A stretch of 64,000 nt of DNA from Thermopolyspora flexuosa. GTDB lineage: Bacteria > Actinomycetota > Actinomycetes > Streptosporangiales > Streptosporangiaceae. The translations under genes and the position numbers were made by a program. Below, piece by piece: positions 43,514 through 52,533 of the stretch. A model generated the notes under the pieces. It did no database searches, was not told the DNA's origin, and was given only the letters and a program-made list of their open reading frames with translations. The stretch lies in assembly GCF_006716785.1 (NCBI RefSeq), contig NZ_VFPQ01000001.1:4526001-4590000 (forward strand). The letters run 5' to 3'. Numbering within the stretch: position 1 is the first letter of the stretch; every line of letters begins with the position of its first letter.

Positions 43514-43799
43514 GACAGTACCCCGCCGTTCCGCCATCTGTCACATCCCTGTCCGCCTGATGAGACAGAGGGGTCAAAAAGGTCAAATGTCACAAGATCG
43601 CATTTCTGTGCCCAAGCACCGTCACATCACCCGTTTACGCAGGTCACCGGCGATGACTCCGGGCGCGCACCACCCCTGCGGTGACGTTCCGCACAATGGT
43701 CGCGCGGGCGCGACCCCGGAGACGGGTGTCCACATCGCGAGACGGGTGTCCGAATGCGGACACGCGCCGGGCCGCGGCGGCCGTGCCGTACCGGCCCGG
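43514..43799. other. Regulatory region upstream of the leader peptide
   Basis: Less GC-rich around 43530-43640, consistent with the promoter of the sulfur operon. Holds a 13-bp direct repeat GAGACGGGTGTCC at 43719-43731 and 43739-43751 (20-bp period), and a 7-bp hairpin GTGTCCG-AATG-CGGACAC at 43746-43763 that may terminate the anti-sigma gene. Confidence 0.45.
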
Positions 43800-44558
43800 T
43801 CAGGCCGTGGCGGGCACGCGCAGCAGCAGGTCGCCGTCGGGCGTCTCCAGGTCGATCCGGCTGATCTGCTCCATCGGGATCGCCGTGGAGCCGGAGAAGC
43901 TCGCCACCTCGCCGTTGGCCGCGCGGATCGTCCAGCTCGCCGCCTGCTCGCGGGTGCCGTCCTTGGCCACCACGATCACGTTGCACTTGGTGCCGCGCGG
44001 CACGCCGCCCAGCGACACCCCGACCTGGGTGCCGCCCTCCCCCGAGCGCAGCCGCAGCACCGCGTGCACCTCGCCCCGGCTCGCGGTGAGCTCGCGCGTC
44101 GTGCGCGTGCTCGGCGCGACCGTGACGGTCCGCGTGGGCTCGGCCGCCTGCGCGTCGGCCGCCGGGGAGTCCGCCTGCGCCGACTCGGGCGCGATCGCGA
44201 CGGTCGCGGTCTCGTCGCCGCCGCCCGGCTGCGCCGCGTACAGCCAGATCGAGCCGCCCACCGCGCAGATGACCAGCGACGCGGCCACCGCGAGCACCGC
44301 CTGGGTGATCCGGCGCCGCCGGGCCCGCACCTTCAGCATGCGGTCGAGCACCGCCCGCGGCGGGCGGGAGGCCTGCTCGATGTCGGCCTCGGTGACCCGG
44401 CCGAGCAGCTGGGGCAGCCCGAGGAACTCGTCGGCCTCCACCCGGCAGAACGGGCACCAGCCGAGGTGCTCGTAGACCTCGGCGGCCTCGCGCGAGTCGA
44501 GCGCCCCCAGGGCGTAGGCCCCCAGCGCCATGCGCACCTCGTCGCAGTCCACGCTCAT
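43800..44558 (-). CDS. Zinc-binding anti-sigma factor (RskA-like)
   Basis: 252 residues: N-terminal anti-sigma domain with the zinc motif H31-x3-C35-x2-C38 (HLGWCPFC), a membrane helix (85-107), and an extracytoplasmic RskA-type domain (EVHAVLRLRSGEGGTQVGVSLGGVPRGTKCNVIVV). Holds the ECF sigma factor encoded immediately upstream (ATGA overlap) until an outside or redox signal triggers proteolysis or zinc loss. Confidence 0.9.
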   Translation of the reverse strand: MSVDCDEVRMALGAYALGALDSREAAEVYEHLGWCPFCRVEADEFLGLPQLLGRVTEADIEQASRPPRAVLDRMLKVRARRRRITQAVLAVAASLVICAVGGSIWLYAAQPGGGDETATVAIAPESAQADSPAADAQAAEPTRTVTVAPSTRTTRELTASRGEVHAVLRLRSGEGGTQVGVSLGGVPRGTKCNVIVVAKDGTREQAASWTIRAANGEVASFSGSTAIPMEQISRIDLETPDGDLLLRVPATA

Positions 44559-45067
44559 GGCGCCAGCCCCCGTTCCTCAAGCGCGAGCTTGAGCGCGCGA
44601 AGCGCGTAGTACGTCCGTGACTTCACCGTCCCCGGGGGAATCCCGAGGATCTGCGACGCCTCCTTCACCGAACGTCCGCGGTAGTAGGTCTCCAGCAGCA
44701 CCTCACGGTGCTCCGGGCGCAGGGACGCGATCGCCTCGGCGATGGCCCACTTCTCGACGGCGCGTTCCACCTCGTCGTCTCCGGGCAGTACGGCCAGCGC
44801 CTCGTCGCCCGTCTCCTGCGGCCGTGACTTGCGGGCGCGGTGCTGGTCGACGACGAGGTTGCGCGCGACCGTGAACAACCAGGCCCGTACCGGCCGGTCG
44901 GCCAGCACGTCCGGGTTGCGCCAGGCGCGCAACAGCGTCTCCTGCACAACGTCCTCCGCCCTGCCTGGGTCGCCGGTCAGTCGCAGTGCGTAGCCGTACA
45001 ACGGCCCCGCGTGATCGTCGAAGAGGCTCCTGAGGAGTCGCTCGTCGGCGGTTCCGGCGTGACTCAC
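44555..45067 (-). CDS. ECF sigma factor (SigK/SigL-like group)
   Basis: 170 residues with sigma region 2 (LFDDHAGPLYGYALRLTGDPGRAEDVVQETLLRAWRN), a linker, and region 4 (SLRPEHREVLLETYYRGRSVKEASQILGIPPGTVKSR). Paired with a zinc anti-sigma factor. GTG 45067 is chosen over TTG 45073 because it sits 6 bases after the -10 CGTC of an ECF-type promoter. Confidence 0.92.
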   Translation of the reverse strand: MSHAGTADERLLRSLFDDHAGPLYGYALRLTGDPGRAEDVVQETLLRAWRNPDVLADRPVRAWLFTVARNLVVDQHRARKSRPQETGDEALAVLPGDDEVERAVEKWAIAEAIASLRPEHREVLLETYYRGRSVKEASQILGIPPGTVKSRTYYALRALKLALEERGLAP

Positions 45068-45075
45068 ACTCAAAT

Positions 45076-45100
45076 GACGTACGGCGTGCCGGGCGGGTTC
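45076..45100 (-). promoter_or_regulatory. ECF-type autoregulatory promoter
   Basis: On the minus strand: GAACC (45100-45096), 16-bp spacer, CGTC (45079-45076), the standard ECF promoter layout, directly before the sigma gene. Supports autoregulation and a leaderless transcript. Confidence 0.7.
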
Positions 45101-45107
45101 AACCGGC

Positions 45108-45785
45108 TCAGCCCTTGAGCACGACGTCCTTGGCCCGCGCCTCGATGGCGAGACCCTCGGCCGTGGGCGTCACCTTGGTGATCTTCAGGCCGAGCGGGAG
45201 CCGCCGTACCGGCACGGTCCAGGACAGCATGCGCTCGGCGTTCGGCACCGCGAGGTTGCCGCCCACCTTCACGTCGTCGGGCCGGATCCGGATGCCGCCG
45301 GAGACCACCTCGAACCGCAGCGTGGCGGACACCTCGACCGGGACGTTGCGCACCGGCAGCTCGCCGGTGACCCGCAGCGTGCCGTCCTCGGCGGCCTCGA
45401 CCTTCAACCCCTCGGGGGCGCGGTCGTCAATGGTCTGCCTCGACACCACGACGGTGGCGACCACCTCGTCCACGGTGATCTCGGCGTCGCTCGCCAGCAG
45501 GTCGTTGAGCTCGGCGTTGAGGCCGAGCAGGCGGCCGTCGATGCGGGCGACCCGCACGCTGTCCCGGCGGAACGATCCGATCGAGATCGAGATCTCCTCG
45601 TAGCGGCCCGAGATCGCCTGGGTGAGGAACGGGATGCCGTGCACCTCGACCTTCGGCGTCTCGTCGAGGTCGTAGCGGGCCTCCACCTGGCGGGCGATCT
45701 CCCGTTCCACGCCGGACACCGCCACCCGGTCGAGGACCCCGAGCACGACGGCGAGCAGGATCAGGAACACCACCAGCTTGCGCAT
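45108..45785 (-). CDS. DUF2993 secreted or membrane-anchored protein
   Basis: 225 residues: N-terminal helix (RKLVVFLILLAVVLGVLDRVAV) with a short basic start, then a lipid-binding-like LmeA/DUF2993 domain (GRYEEISISIGSF, LGLNAELNDLLASDAEITVDEV, LKVEAAEDGTLRVTGELPV). Mycobacterial LmeA binds phosphoinositides and acts in mannan synthesis; transfer of that role here is speculative. ATG 45785 has GGAG upstream. Confidence 0.8.
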   Translation of the reverse strand: MRKLVVFLILLAVVLGVLDRVAVSGVEREIARQVEARYDLDETPKVEVHGIPFLTQAISGRYEEISISIGSFRRDSVRVARIDGRLLGLNAELNDLLASDAEITVDEVVATVVVSRQTIDDRAPEGLKVEAAEDGTLRVTGELPVRNVPVEVSATLRFEVVSGGIRIRPDDVKVGGNLAVPNAERMLSWTVPVRRLPLGLKITKVTPTAEGLAIEARAKDVVLKG

Positions 45786-45993
45786 CCCGTCTCCTTCAGG
45801 GCACGCCGAGGAGATCCACCACGGCCAAGGGTATCCGGGCCGGCGTCGACCGCCCCGCCGTACACGACCGAAACCGATCAAATTCCGGTCCGTTCCGGTC
45901 CCCGGCCGGTCACCGCCTCCTCCGGCCCGGTGGCCTCGGGGGTCACCCGCGGGGTGTCCCGGTCCGCGCCGCCGACGCGTTCGGCGCGGGGCG

Positions 45994-46242
45994 CTATCCG
46001 CCGGCGAACGGCGGCAGGACCTCGACGGTCGCGCCGTCCGGCAGCACGATCGTGTCCGGGTCGCGTGTGCCCGCCGGGTTGCCGTCGATGAGGAAGGACG
46101 AGCGGCGCAGCACCCGCTCGAGCTCGTCGTTACGTGTGATTTTCTTCACGAGCTCGCCCAGCGTCGCGGCCTCGAAGGGCTCCTCCGCGACCCCCGCGGC
46201 CGCACGCGCCGCGGCCCAGTAGCGGACCGTCCCAACCGCCAT
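45994..46242 (-). CDS. MoaD/ThiS-family sulfur carrier
   Basis: 82 residues, ubiquitin-like fold ending in PPFAGG, the Gly-Gly tail that is adenylated and thiocarboxylated. Core VRYWAAARAAAGVAEEPFEAATLGELVKKI. MoaD (molybdopterin) or a cysteine-synthesis carrier cannot be separated from sequence alone. ATG 46242 is used; the ATG at 46260 would add six residues. Confidence 0.85.
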   Translation of the reverse strand: MAVGTVRYWAAARAAAGVAEEPFEAATLGELVKKITRNDELERVLRRSSFLIDGNPAGTRDPDTIVLPDGATVEVLPPFAGG

Positions 46243-46516
46243 TTTGCCTACACCGTCCAACTTTTGAGCCGTACCGAAACAATTCCGGCCATATTCACCA
46301 TATACACTCGGTGCACGGATGGATACGTGGGTTTTCCGCGTACCTCACCGCTCACAGCGTGGCACGCGCTATGGCCGCGCGCTGTCGTCGGTTATTCTCA
46401 CGTACTGACGGACCTGGGCGACGTGGCCCCCGGGTCCTTCTGTGTTTTTCGGCCGAACGCCGCGTGCACGGCAAGGCGGGTCGTCCACCGGACGAGCCGA
46501 CGACGAAGGAGGTTCC

Positions 46517-47239
46517 GTGAGCAACCTGCTCCTGCTCACCAACGCACTCGAACCGTCCTCGGAGGTGCTGCCGGCACTGGGGCTGCTGCTCCACTCGGTC
46601 CGCGTCGCCCCTGCGGAGGGGTCGGCCCTCATCGACGCGCCGCCCGCCGACGCCGTCCTCGTCGACGCGCGGCGTGAGCTCGTGCAGGCGAAGGGCCTGT
46701 GCCGGCTGCTGCGCACCACCGGCATCGACTGCCCGCTCATCGCCATCGTGACCGAGGGCGGCCTCGCCGCGGTCACCGCCGAGTGGGGTGTCGACGACGT
46801 GATCCTCGACACCGCCGGACCGGCCGAGGTCGAGGCCCGGCTGCGCCTGGCGATCGGGAAGCTGTCGCTGGCCGCCAGCCAGGACACGCCCGACGAGATC
46901 CGCAGCGGGGACCTCACCATCGACGAGGCCACCTACACCGCGCGGCTCCGCGGGCGGGTGCTCGACCTCACGTTCAAGGAGTTCGAGCTGCTCAAGTACC
47001 TGGCGCAGCACCCCGGCAGGGTGTTCACCCGGGCCCAGCTCCTGCAGGAGGTCTGGGGCTACGACTACTTCGGCGGCACCCGCACCGTCGACGTGCACGT
47101 GCGGCGGCTCCGGGCCAAGCTCGGCGCCGAGCACGAGTCGCTCATCGGCACGGTGCGCAACGTCGGCTACCGCTTCGTGCCGGACCGCGGCGAGCAGCAG
47201 CAGAGCGAGAACACCGGGCCCACCCCGGTGCGCCAGTAG
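46517..47239 (+). CDS. glnR: Nitrogen regulator GlnR
   Basis: 240 residues: an OmpR-type regulator with a receiver-like domain ([29 protein letters not shown]) that retains D54 (VLVDAR) but lacks the usual acidic pocket, and a winged helix (about 130-225, [41 protein letters not shown]). GlnR acts as a phosphorylation-independent dimer controlling glnA, amtB and other nitrogen genes. GTG 46517 has GGAGG 5 bases upstream. Synteny with mshD (Rv0818-Rv0819 order) supports the name. Confidence 0.92.
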   Translation: MSNLLLLTNALEPSSEVLPALGLLLHSVRVAPAEGSALIDAPPADAVLVDARRELVQAKGLCRLLRTTGIDCPLIAIVTEGGLAAVTAEWGVDDVILDTAGPAEVEARLRLAIGKLSLAASQDTPDEIRSGDLTIDEATYTARLRGRVLDLTFKEFELLKYLAQHPGRVFTRAQLLQEVWGYDYFGGTRTVDVHVRRLRAKLGAEHESLIGTVRNVGYRFVPDRGEQQQSENTGPTPVRQ

Positions 47240-47260
47240 CGGCACCGGAGCGTACGGCGG

Positions 47261-47286
47261 GCCGGGGGCGTGGCCGCACCCCCGGC
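47261..47286 (+). terminator. Terminator after glnR
   Basis: GCCGGGGG (47261-47268) pairs with CCCCCGGC (47279-47286) around a 10-base loop, 21 bp after the glnR stop. Confidence 0.55.
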
Positions 47287-47391
47287 GGGGCGGTCGCGTG
47301 TCCGCCGCGGCCGTGCCGTACCCCCCGGGGCCTTGAGCGCGGCACGGGGTCCGACCGCCCGGACCGGACACCGGGCGCATATGGTGCGCTT

Positions 47392-48294
47392 ATGAACTCG
47401 CGCGTGGAAATTCGGGGACGGCTCGGCGCGGACGAGGTCGCCGCCGTCCTGGCGGTGGTCGATGCGGCGACCGAGGCGGACGGGGTGCGCCCGCTCAACG
47501 AGCACGTGATGCTGCACCTCAGGTACGGCGGGGAGGAGCAGGCCAGAAACGCCCTGCTGTACGTCGGGGACCGGCTCGCCGGGTACGCGCACGTGGACCC
47601 CACGGACGTGGTGGAGGGGCCCAGCGGGGAGCTGGTGATCCATCCGGAGTTCCGGCGGCGCGGCCTCGGCCGGCGGCTGCTGGACGCGGTGCTCAACGAG
47701 ACCGGGGGACGGCTGCGGCTGTGGGCGCACGGCGGCCACCCCGGGGCGGAACGGCTCGCCGCCTCCGCGGGCTTTTCGCGGGTGCGCTCGCTGTGGCAGA
47801 TGCGCCGCAGCCTGTACGCCGCGCTCCCCGACCCGGTGCTCCCCGAGGGCATCCGGATCGCCGCCTTCCGGCCGGGCGTCGACGAGGAGGCGTGGCTCGC
47901 GGTGAACCGCCGCGCGTTCGCCGACCACCCCGAGCAGGGCGCCTGGACGCTGGAGGACGTCAAGCGGCGCGAGCAGGAGTCCTGGTTCGATCCGGAGGGG
48001 TTCTTCCTCGCCTGGCGCGGGGAGCGGCTCGCCGGCTTCCACTGGACCAAGGTCCACGGAGACGGCGAGCACGCTCACGAGCCGATCGGCGAGGTGTACG
48101 TGGTCGGGGTCGACCCGTCCGAGCAGGGCACCGGCCTGGGCCGGGCGCTCGTCCTCACCGGGTTGCGTCACCTGCGGGCCCGTGGCCTCGCCCAGGTGAT
48201 GCTGTACGTGGACGAGGCCAACACCCCGGCGATCCGGCTGTACGAATCGCTCGGCTTCACCCACTGGGACACGGACGTGATGTACCGGCGGTGA
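47392..48294 (+). CDS. mshD: Mycothiol acetyltransferase MshD
   Basis: 300 residues, two GNAT domains in tandem; the final step of mycothiol synthesis, acetylating Cys-GlcN-Ins. Acetyl-CoA loops: RRRGLGRRLLD in the first and EQGTGLGRALV in the second, with the C-terminal VDEANTPAIRLYESLGF characteristic of MshD. TATGGT (47380-47385) is 6 bases before the ATG: leaderless. It has its own promoter after the glnR hairpin. Confidence 0.93.
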   Translation: MNSRVEIRGRLGADEVAAVLAVVDAATEADGVRPLNEHVMLHLRYGGEEQARNALLYVGDRLAGYAHVDPTDVVEGPSGELVIHPEFRRRGLGRRLLDAVLNETGGRLRLWAHGGHPGAERLAASAGFSRVRSLWQMRRSLYAALPDPVLPEGIRIAAFRPGVDEEAWLAVNRRAFADHPEQGAWTLEDVKRREQESWFDPEGFFLAWRGERLAGFHWTKVHGDGEHAHEPIGEVYVVGVDPSEQGTGLGRALVLTGLRHLRARGLAQVMLYVDEANTPAIRLYESLGFTHWDTDVMYRR

Positions 48295-48322
48295 CCCCCC
48301 CTTCCGACCACCGGCCGGGTCG

Positions 48323-49321
48323 TCACTCCAGGATGCCGTGGAGGATGAGGTAGGTCACCGCCGCCACCGCGGCGGCCGCGGGGATGGTGAGCACCCACGC
48401 GGTCACGATGTTGCCGGCCACGCCCCACCGCACCGCGGACAGGCGCTTCGTGGCCCCCACGCCCATGATCGCGCTGGTGATCGTGTGCGTGGTCGAGATC
48501 GGCGCGCCGAAGCCCATCGCCGCGATGTAGAGGATGGCCGAGGCCGCGGTCTCGGCCGCGAAGCCCTGGGGCGGGGTGAGGGCGATGATGCGGCGGCCGA
48601 GCGTGCGCATGATGCGCCACCCGCCCGCGTAGGTGCCGAGTGAGATCGCGGCCGCCGCCGCGAGGATCACCCACTGGGGGATCGGGTCGCCCGGGGAGGC
48701 GTACCCGCCGACGACGAGCGCGAGGAAGATCACGCCCATCGTCTTCTGGGCGTCCTGCAGGCCGTGGCCGAGCGCCATCGCCGCGGCCGAGAAGGTCTGG
48801 GCGTACCGGAACCCGCGGGCGGCCCGGCCGGGGTTGGCACGCCGGAAGATCCACAGGATCGCGATCATCACGGCCCCGGCGAGCACGAACCCCATGAGCG
48901 GCGAGACGATCATGGGGATCACGACCTTCTCCACCACGCCGTCCCAGTGCACGACCGACGCCGAGGCCAGCGCCGCGCCGACCAGGCCGCCGATCAGGGC
49001 GTGGCTGCTCGACGAGGGCAGGCCGAAGTACCAGGTGATCATGTTCCAGGTGATCGCACCGACCAGTCCTGCGCCCACGATCACCAGGCCGTGGGTGCCG
49101 TCGGGTGCGTCGATGATGCCGCTCCCCACGGTCTGCGCCACCTTCGTGCCGAGGTGGGCGCCGAGGAAGTTCATCGCCGCCGCCATGAGGAGGGCGGCGC
49201 GGGGGGTGAGGGCTCGAGTGGAGACCGAGGTCGCGATCGCGTTGGCGGCGTCGTGGAAGCCGTTGGTGTAGTCGAACACCAGCGCTACGACGATGACGCC
49301 GATGACGAGTGCGAGCTCCAC
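48323..49321 (-). CDS. pit: Low-affinity phosphate transporter, PiT family
   Basis: 332 residues, about ten membrane helices; both PHO-4 signature repeats present: DYTNGFHDAANAIATSVSTRAL and GHGLQDAQKTMGVI. Couples phosphate import to protons. GTG 49321 directly abuts the TAA of the DUF47 gene, so the two are translationally linked. Confidence 0.93.
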   Translation of the reverse strand: MELALVIGVIVVALVFDYTNGFHDAANAIATSVSTRALTPRAALLMAAAMNFLGAHLGTKVAQTVGSGIIDAPDGTHGLVIVGAGLVGAITWNMITWYFGLPSSSSHALIGGLVGAALASASVVHWDGVVEKVVIPMIVSPLMGFVLAGAVMIAILWIFRRANPGRAARGFRYAQTFSAAAMALGHGLQDAQKTMGVIFLALVVGGYASPGDPIPQWVILAAAAAISLGTYAGGWRIMRTLGRRIIALTPPQGFAAETAASAILYIAAMGFGAPISTTHTITSAIMGVGATKRLSAVRWGVAGNIVTAWVLTIPAAAAVAAVTYLILHGILE

Positions 49322-49939
49322 TTAACCGTCCTTGAGCGCGATCGACTCGATCGTGTTCGCCACGTGCTCGAAGGCGTCGGCGGCCCCCTCCAGCTGGTCG
49401 ATGACCTCCTTCATCTTGAGCACGGTGAGCGCGTCGTACTCGCCGCCGAACAGCTTGGCGAGCAGGCGCCGGTAGATCTGGTCCGCCTGGTTCTCCAGGC
49501 GGTTGATCTCGATCCAGTACTCGTTGAGGTTCTTCATCGAGCGCAGCCGGGGCATCGCCTCGGCGGTGAGCTCCGAGGCACGCTCCAGCACCTCGACCTG
49601 CCGCACGACCTCCTTGGGGAGGTGCTCGATCTGGTAGAGGCCGATGAGATCGGCGGCGGCCTCCATGTAGTCCATGATGTCGTCGAGGCTGGAGGCGAGG
49701 CGGTAGATGTCCTCGCGGTCGAAGGGCGTGATGAAGCTCTCGTTGAGCCGCCTCATGATCGCGTGAGTGTGCTCGTCACCCGCGTGCTCGCACGCGGCCA
49801 TCTTCTCGATCAGGGCAGACCGATCCGAGTCGACGCTGATGATCTCGACCAGTAACCGGGATGCCGTGACCAGGTTGTTCGCGGAGGCCGCGAACAAGTC
49901 GTAGTAGCTGTCCTCACGGGGTGTGAGACGGAGGCGCAC
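49322..49939 (-). CDS. DUF47 PhoU-like accessory protein of the PiT transporter
   Basis: 205 residues, all-helical, PhoU-related DUF47: PREDSYYDLFAASANNLVTASRLL, EHAGDEHTHAIMRRLNESFITPFDREDIYRLASSLDDIMDYMEAAAD. Typically regulates the adjacent PiT transporter. GTG 49939 has GGAG 6 bases upstream; longer open frame upstream is not family-like. No PHO box could be made out in 49940-50144. Confidence 0.9.
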   Translation of the reverse strand: MRLRLTPREDSYYDLFAASANNLVTASRLLVEIISVDSDRSALIEKMAACEHAGDEHTHAIMRRLNESFITPFDREDIYRLASSLDDIMDYMEAAADLIGLYQIEHLPKEVVRQVEVLERASELTAEAMPRLRSMKNLNEYWIEINRLENQADQIYRRLLAKLFGGEYDALTVLKMKEVIDQLEGAADAFEHVANTIESIALKDG

Positions 49940-50144
49940 GTCAATCTCCAGAAGTGCGGGGACGGTCCGCCAAGAAGAGTACGGGCTACCAGCGGAGATG
50001 CACACTTCACCGTCTGCTCTCCTGCTCGTAACCTTCCCTTCTCCCTGACGTTGCCCGACCAGTGTGCGTTAACACCGCTCCCCGACCGGCACGCGGGGGC
50101 CGGGATCGCTTGTGGGGACGGACGAGGAGACTTCCCGATCTCGG

Positions 50145-50720
50145 CTAGATCCGGGTGCGGTGGAAGTTGAGGTAGGAGCGGCTCGGGGTGGGCCCGCGCT
50201 GCCCCTGGTAGCGGGACCCGACCCGGCTCGAGCCGTACGGGAACTCCGCAGGAGAACTGAGCCGGAACAGGCACAGCTGCCCGATCTTCATGCCCGGCCA
50301 CAGCTTGATCGGCAGGGTCGCGACGTTGGACAGCTCCAGCGTCACGTGCCCCTCGAATCCCGGATCGATGAACCCGGCCGTGGAGTGCGTGAGCAGCCCC
50401 AGCCGGCCCAGGCTCGACTTCCCCTCCAGCCGGGCGGCGATGTCGTCCGGCAGGCTGATCACCTCGTACGTCGAGGCGAGCACGAACTCCCCCGGGTGCA
50501 GGATGAAAGGTTCATCCCCGTCCGGCTCCACGAGCCGTGTGAGATCAGGCTGCTCCACCGCCGGATCGATATGCGGGTACCGATGGTTCTCGAACACGCG
50601 GAAGTAGCGGTCCAGCCGCACGTCGATGCTCGACGGCTGCACCATCTCCTCGTCGTACGGGTCGAGCTTCACTCGCCCCGACGCGATCTCAGCCCGAATA
50701 TCCCGATCGGAAAGCAACAC
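50145..50720 (-). CDS. dcd: dCTP deaminase
   Basis: 191 residues, trimeric all-beta enzyme giving dUTP (or dUMP, in the bifunctional type) from dCTP. Signatures: [33 protein letters not shown] with the catalytic glutamate, and the closing arm [16 protein letters not shown]. Residues for the bifunctional Dcd-Dut reaction cannot be judged safely. GTG start, 6 bases after TAGGTT (50727-50732), leaderless. Confidence 0.93.
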   Translation of the reverse strand: MLLSDRDIRAEIASGRVKLDPYDEEMVQPSSIDVRLDRYFRVFENHRYPHIDPAVEQPDLTRLVEPDGDEPFILHPGEFVLASTYEVISLPDDIAARLEGKSSLGRLGLLTHSTAGFIDPGFEGHVTLELSNVATLPIKLWPGMKIGQLCLFRLSSPAEFPYGSSRVGSRYQGQRGPTPSRSYLNFHRTRI

Positions 50721-51020
50721 GCCCGCAACCTATCAACCGCCCGTCAACAGACAGTTAACCTCCCCCACCCCTCGCGCCCCCACACCCGTTCACCCCGGTG
50801 CGACCTGCGCCGACGGGCCCACCCGCGGGCGGTACGGCACCGCCGGGCGCGCTCGCCGGATCCCGGCCGGAGCACGGACGCCGGTGGCGCGGTCCAAGGC
50901 AGGCGACCGGGGACGATCCTGCGGCCGGATCCGCCCGCAACAACCGCCCCGGGGCTCCCAACACCATGCCGAACTTTCCGCTAAAGTGGTGTACGCCGGT
51001 CGGTACCCCAGATCGGCGAT
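50721..51020. other. Intergenic region dcd / tRNA-Gly
   Basis: 300 bp. Carries the dcd -10 box at its left end and, toward the right, TAAAGT near 50980 as a possible -10 for the tRNA gene. Otherwise nothing recognised. Confidence 0.35.
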
Positions 51021-51094
51021 GCGGGTGTAGTTCAATGGCAGAACATCAGCTTCCCAAGCTGATAGCGCGGGTTCGATTCCCGTCACCCGCTCCA
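51021..51094 (+). tRNA. tRNA-Gly(CCC)
   Basis: Complete cloverleaf: acceptor GCGGGTG/CACCCGC, D-arm with TTCAATGGCA, anticodon stem ATCAGC/GCTGAT with loop TTCCCAA (anticodon CCC, reading GGG), T-arm GCGGG-TTCGATT-CCCGT, U at the discriminator position, and an encoded CCA at 51092-51094. Confidence 0.95.
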
Positions 51095-51100
51095 AGCGCG

Positions 51101-51138
51101 AAGGCCCAGGGCCGGGAGTGATCTCCCACCTGGGCCTT
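51101..51138 (+). terminator. Terminator after tRNA-Gly
   Basis: AAGGCCCAGG (51101-51110) pairs with CCTGGGCCTT (51129-51138); the loop itself contains GGGAG-TGAT-CTCCC. Located 7 bases after the tRNA. Confidence 0.7.
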
Positions 51139-51221
51139 GCTTGTGCCCGGCACCTGACGCTCTTCCGTGCGACCGCACGGTGCGATCGGTCCCGTCGGAG
51201 GTCCCTGCGGCGAGGCGCCGC

Positions 51222-51836
51222 TCAGCGGCGGGCCTGGCCGAGACGTCCCAGGCCGGGGAGGAACCGGCCCACGGTGGCCGCGTAGCGCCCGTACGCCTCG
51301 CCGTGGGTGCGCAGCAGGTAGGGCTCCTCGACCACGCGGACCTGCAGCTCGATCGCGCCGAAGGTGAGCAGCAGGGCGGCGAGCGAGACGACGTTCGGCA
51401 CCATCGCCGCCAGGCCGACGGCGGTGATCATCATCGCGGTGAACACGGGGTTGCGCACCAGCGCGAAGGCTCCCGTGGTGACCAGGGTGGTGTGCTCGGA
51501 CTCGTCCACGCCCACGCGCCAGGAGGCGCCCATGGACCGCTGGGCGGCGAGCGTGGCGAGCGCGCCGAGCAGGGCGAGGACCAGGCCGGTGCCGCGTACG
51601 GCCGGCGTGTCGAGGGCGCCCACGGCCGCGAGGCCGGCCATCTCGGCGGCCGGGCCCGCCACCCCGGCGAGCAGGGCGGCGGTGAACATCAGGCGGGCCC
51701 ACCACTGCACGCTTCCCCGCGGCAGGTTCGCCCCGCGGAATCCGGTGTCGCCGGTGCGGCGCCACTGCACCCAGGTGCGCACGCCGAACGCCAGGGCCAG
51801 CCAGGCCAGATAGATCAAGAGCGCGGTCAGCGCCAT
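51222..51836 (-). CDS. Isoprenylcysteine carboxyl methyltransferase-family membrane protein
   Basis: 204 residues, four to five membrane helices, with the C-terminal ICMT/PEMT SAM-binding signature LVRNPVF.AMMI and VEEPYLLRTHGEAYGRYAATVGRFLPG. Bacterial members methylate unknown small or lipid substrates. Located next to, and transcribed in the same direction as, an ArsR-family metal sensor gene. Confidence 0.82.
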   Translation of the reverse strand: MALTALLIYLAWLALAFGVRTWVQWRRTGDTGFRGANLPRGSVQWWARLMFTAALLAGVAGPAAEMAGLAAVGALDTPAVRGTGLVLALLGALATLAAQRSMGASWRVGVDESEHTTLVTTGAFALVRNPVFTAMMITAVGLAAMVPNVVSLAALLLTFGAIELQVRVVEEPYLLRTHGEAYGRYAATVGRFLPGLGRLGQARR

Positions 51837-51949
51837 GAGGTCTCCTCACGAACGGTGCGGCACGGTCGGTGTGCGGTCACCGGCGGCGGGCGCGCCCGAC
51901 GGGTCGGCACCGACCGATGCTGGGGCGAGAGGGCCCACGATCAGCGTGG

Positions 51950-52333
51950 TCACGTCCCGTCCTCTCTCCCAGACGCCGCGGACTCGGCGGGCGGTACGGC
52001 ATCGCCGGGGCAGGTGCCGTAGTTCGGGCACAGCGCCACGGCCCGGTCGGTGGCCGCGAGCAGGGCCTCGGCCGAGCGCAGCAGGTCGAGCAGCTCCGGC
52101 GCGGCGATGAAGTAGAAGGACTGGCGCCCTTCCGCCCGGTAGTCGACCAACCGGCAGTCGCGCAGGCAGGCCAGGTGCTTGGACACCGTGGACTGCGCCA
52201 TGCCGAGCTCCCGCGTCAGGTCCACCACCCGGGTCTCGCCCTGCGCCAGCCGCCGCACGATGGCGAGCCGTACCGGATCGGCGAGCGAGCGGAACAGCGC
52301 CGCCGCGGGGGCCAACCCGTCGCGCGGACTCAT
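51950..52333 (-). CDS. ArsR/SmtB-family repressor, CmtR-like
   Basis: 127 residues with a winged helix (FRSLADPVRLAIVRRLAQGETRVVDLTRELGMAQSTVSKHLACLRDCRLV). Cysteines C56 and C60 in the recognition helix and C102 plus C108 near the C-terminus match the layout of the mycobacterial Cd/Pb sensor CmtR (C57, C61, C102). A GTG at 52354 would add seven residues but would lie inside the palindrome at 52350-52365, so ATG 52333 is preferred. Confidence 0.78.
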   Translation of the reverse strand: MSPRDGLAPAAALFRSLADPVRLAIVRRLAQGETRVVDLTRELGMAQSTVSKHLACLRDCRLVDYRAEGRQSFYFIAAPELLDLLRSAEALLAATDRAVALCPNYGTCPGDAVPPAESAASGREDGT

Positions 52334-52349
52334 TCCGGATTCAGAATCA

Positions 52350-52365
52350 ATCACGATTCCGTGAT
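52350..52365. promoter_or_regulatory. Candidate operator of the CmtR-like repressor
   Basis: ATCACG-ATTC-CGTGAT, 6-bp perfect arms, 17 bp before the chosen start codon. Position and symmetry fit an ArsR-family operator. Confidence 0.5.
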
Positions 52366-52533
52366 GATAACGCCGAAACGCGATCGGTCAACCCTCGCCT
52401 CCGAGGCCACACGCCGCCGCCCGGCCAGGTACGGCCCGGCGAGCGGTGCGGGCACCGGGTCCGGGTTCGGGTTCGGCGGAGTGTCTCTTTTGCGGCCAGA
52501 AGCGGGAATCCCGGCGAAACCTAGACTTGTGGC

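Noticed and set aside
46243-46516. GlnR box upstream of glnR
   Set aside because: GTACCGAAAC near 46270 resembles half a site, but no properly spaced second half was found.
49940-50144. PHO box upstream of the DUF47-pit operon
   Set aside because: A single CTTCACC-like unit is seen without an in-phase repeat.
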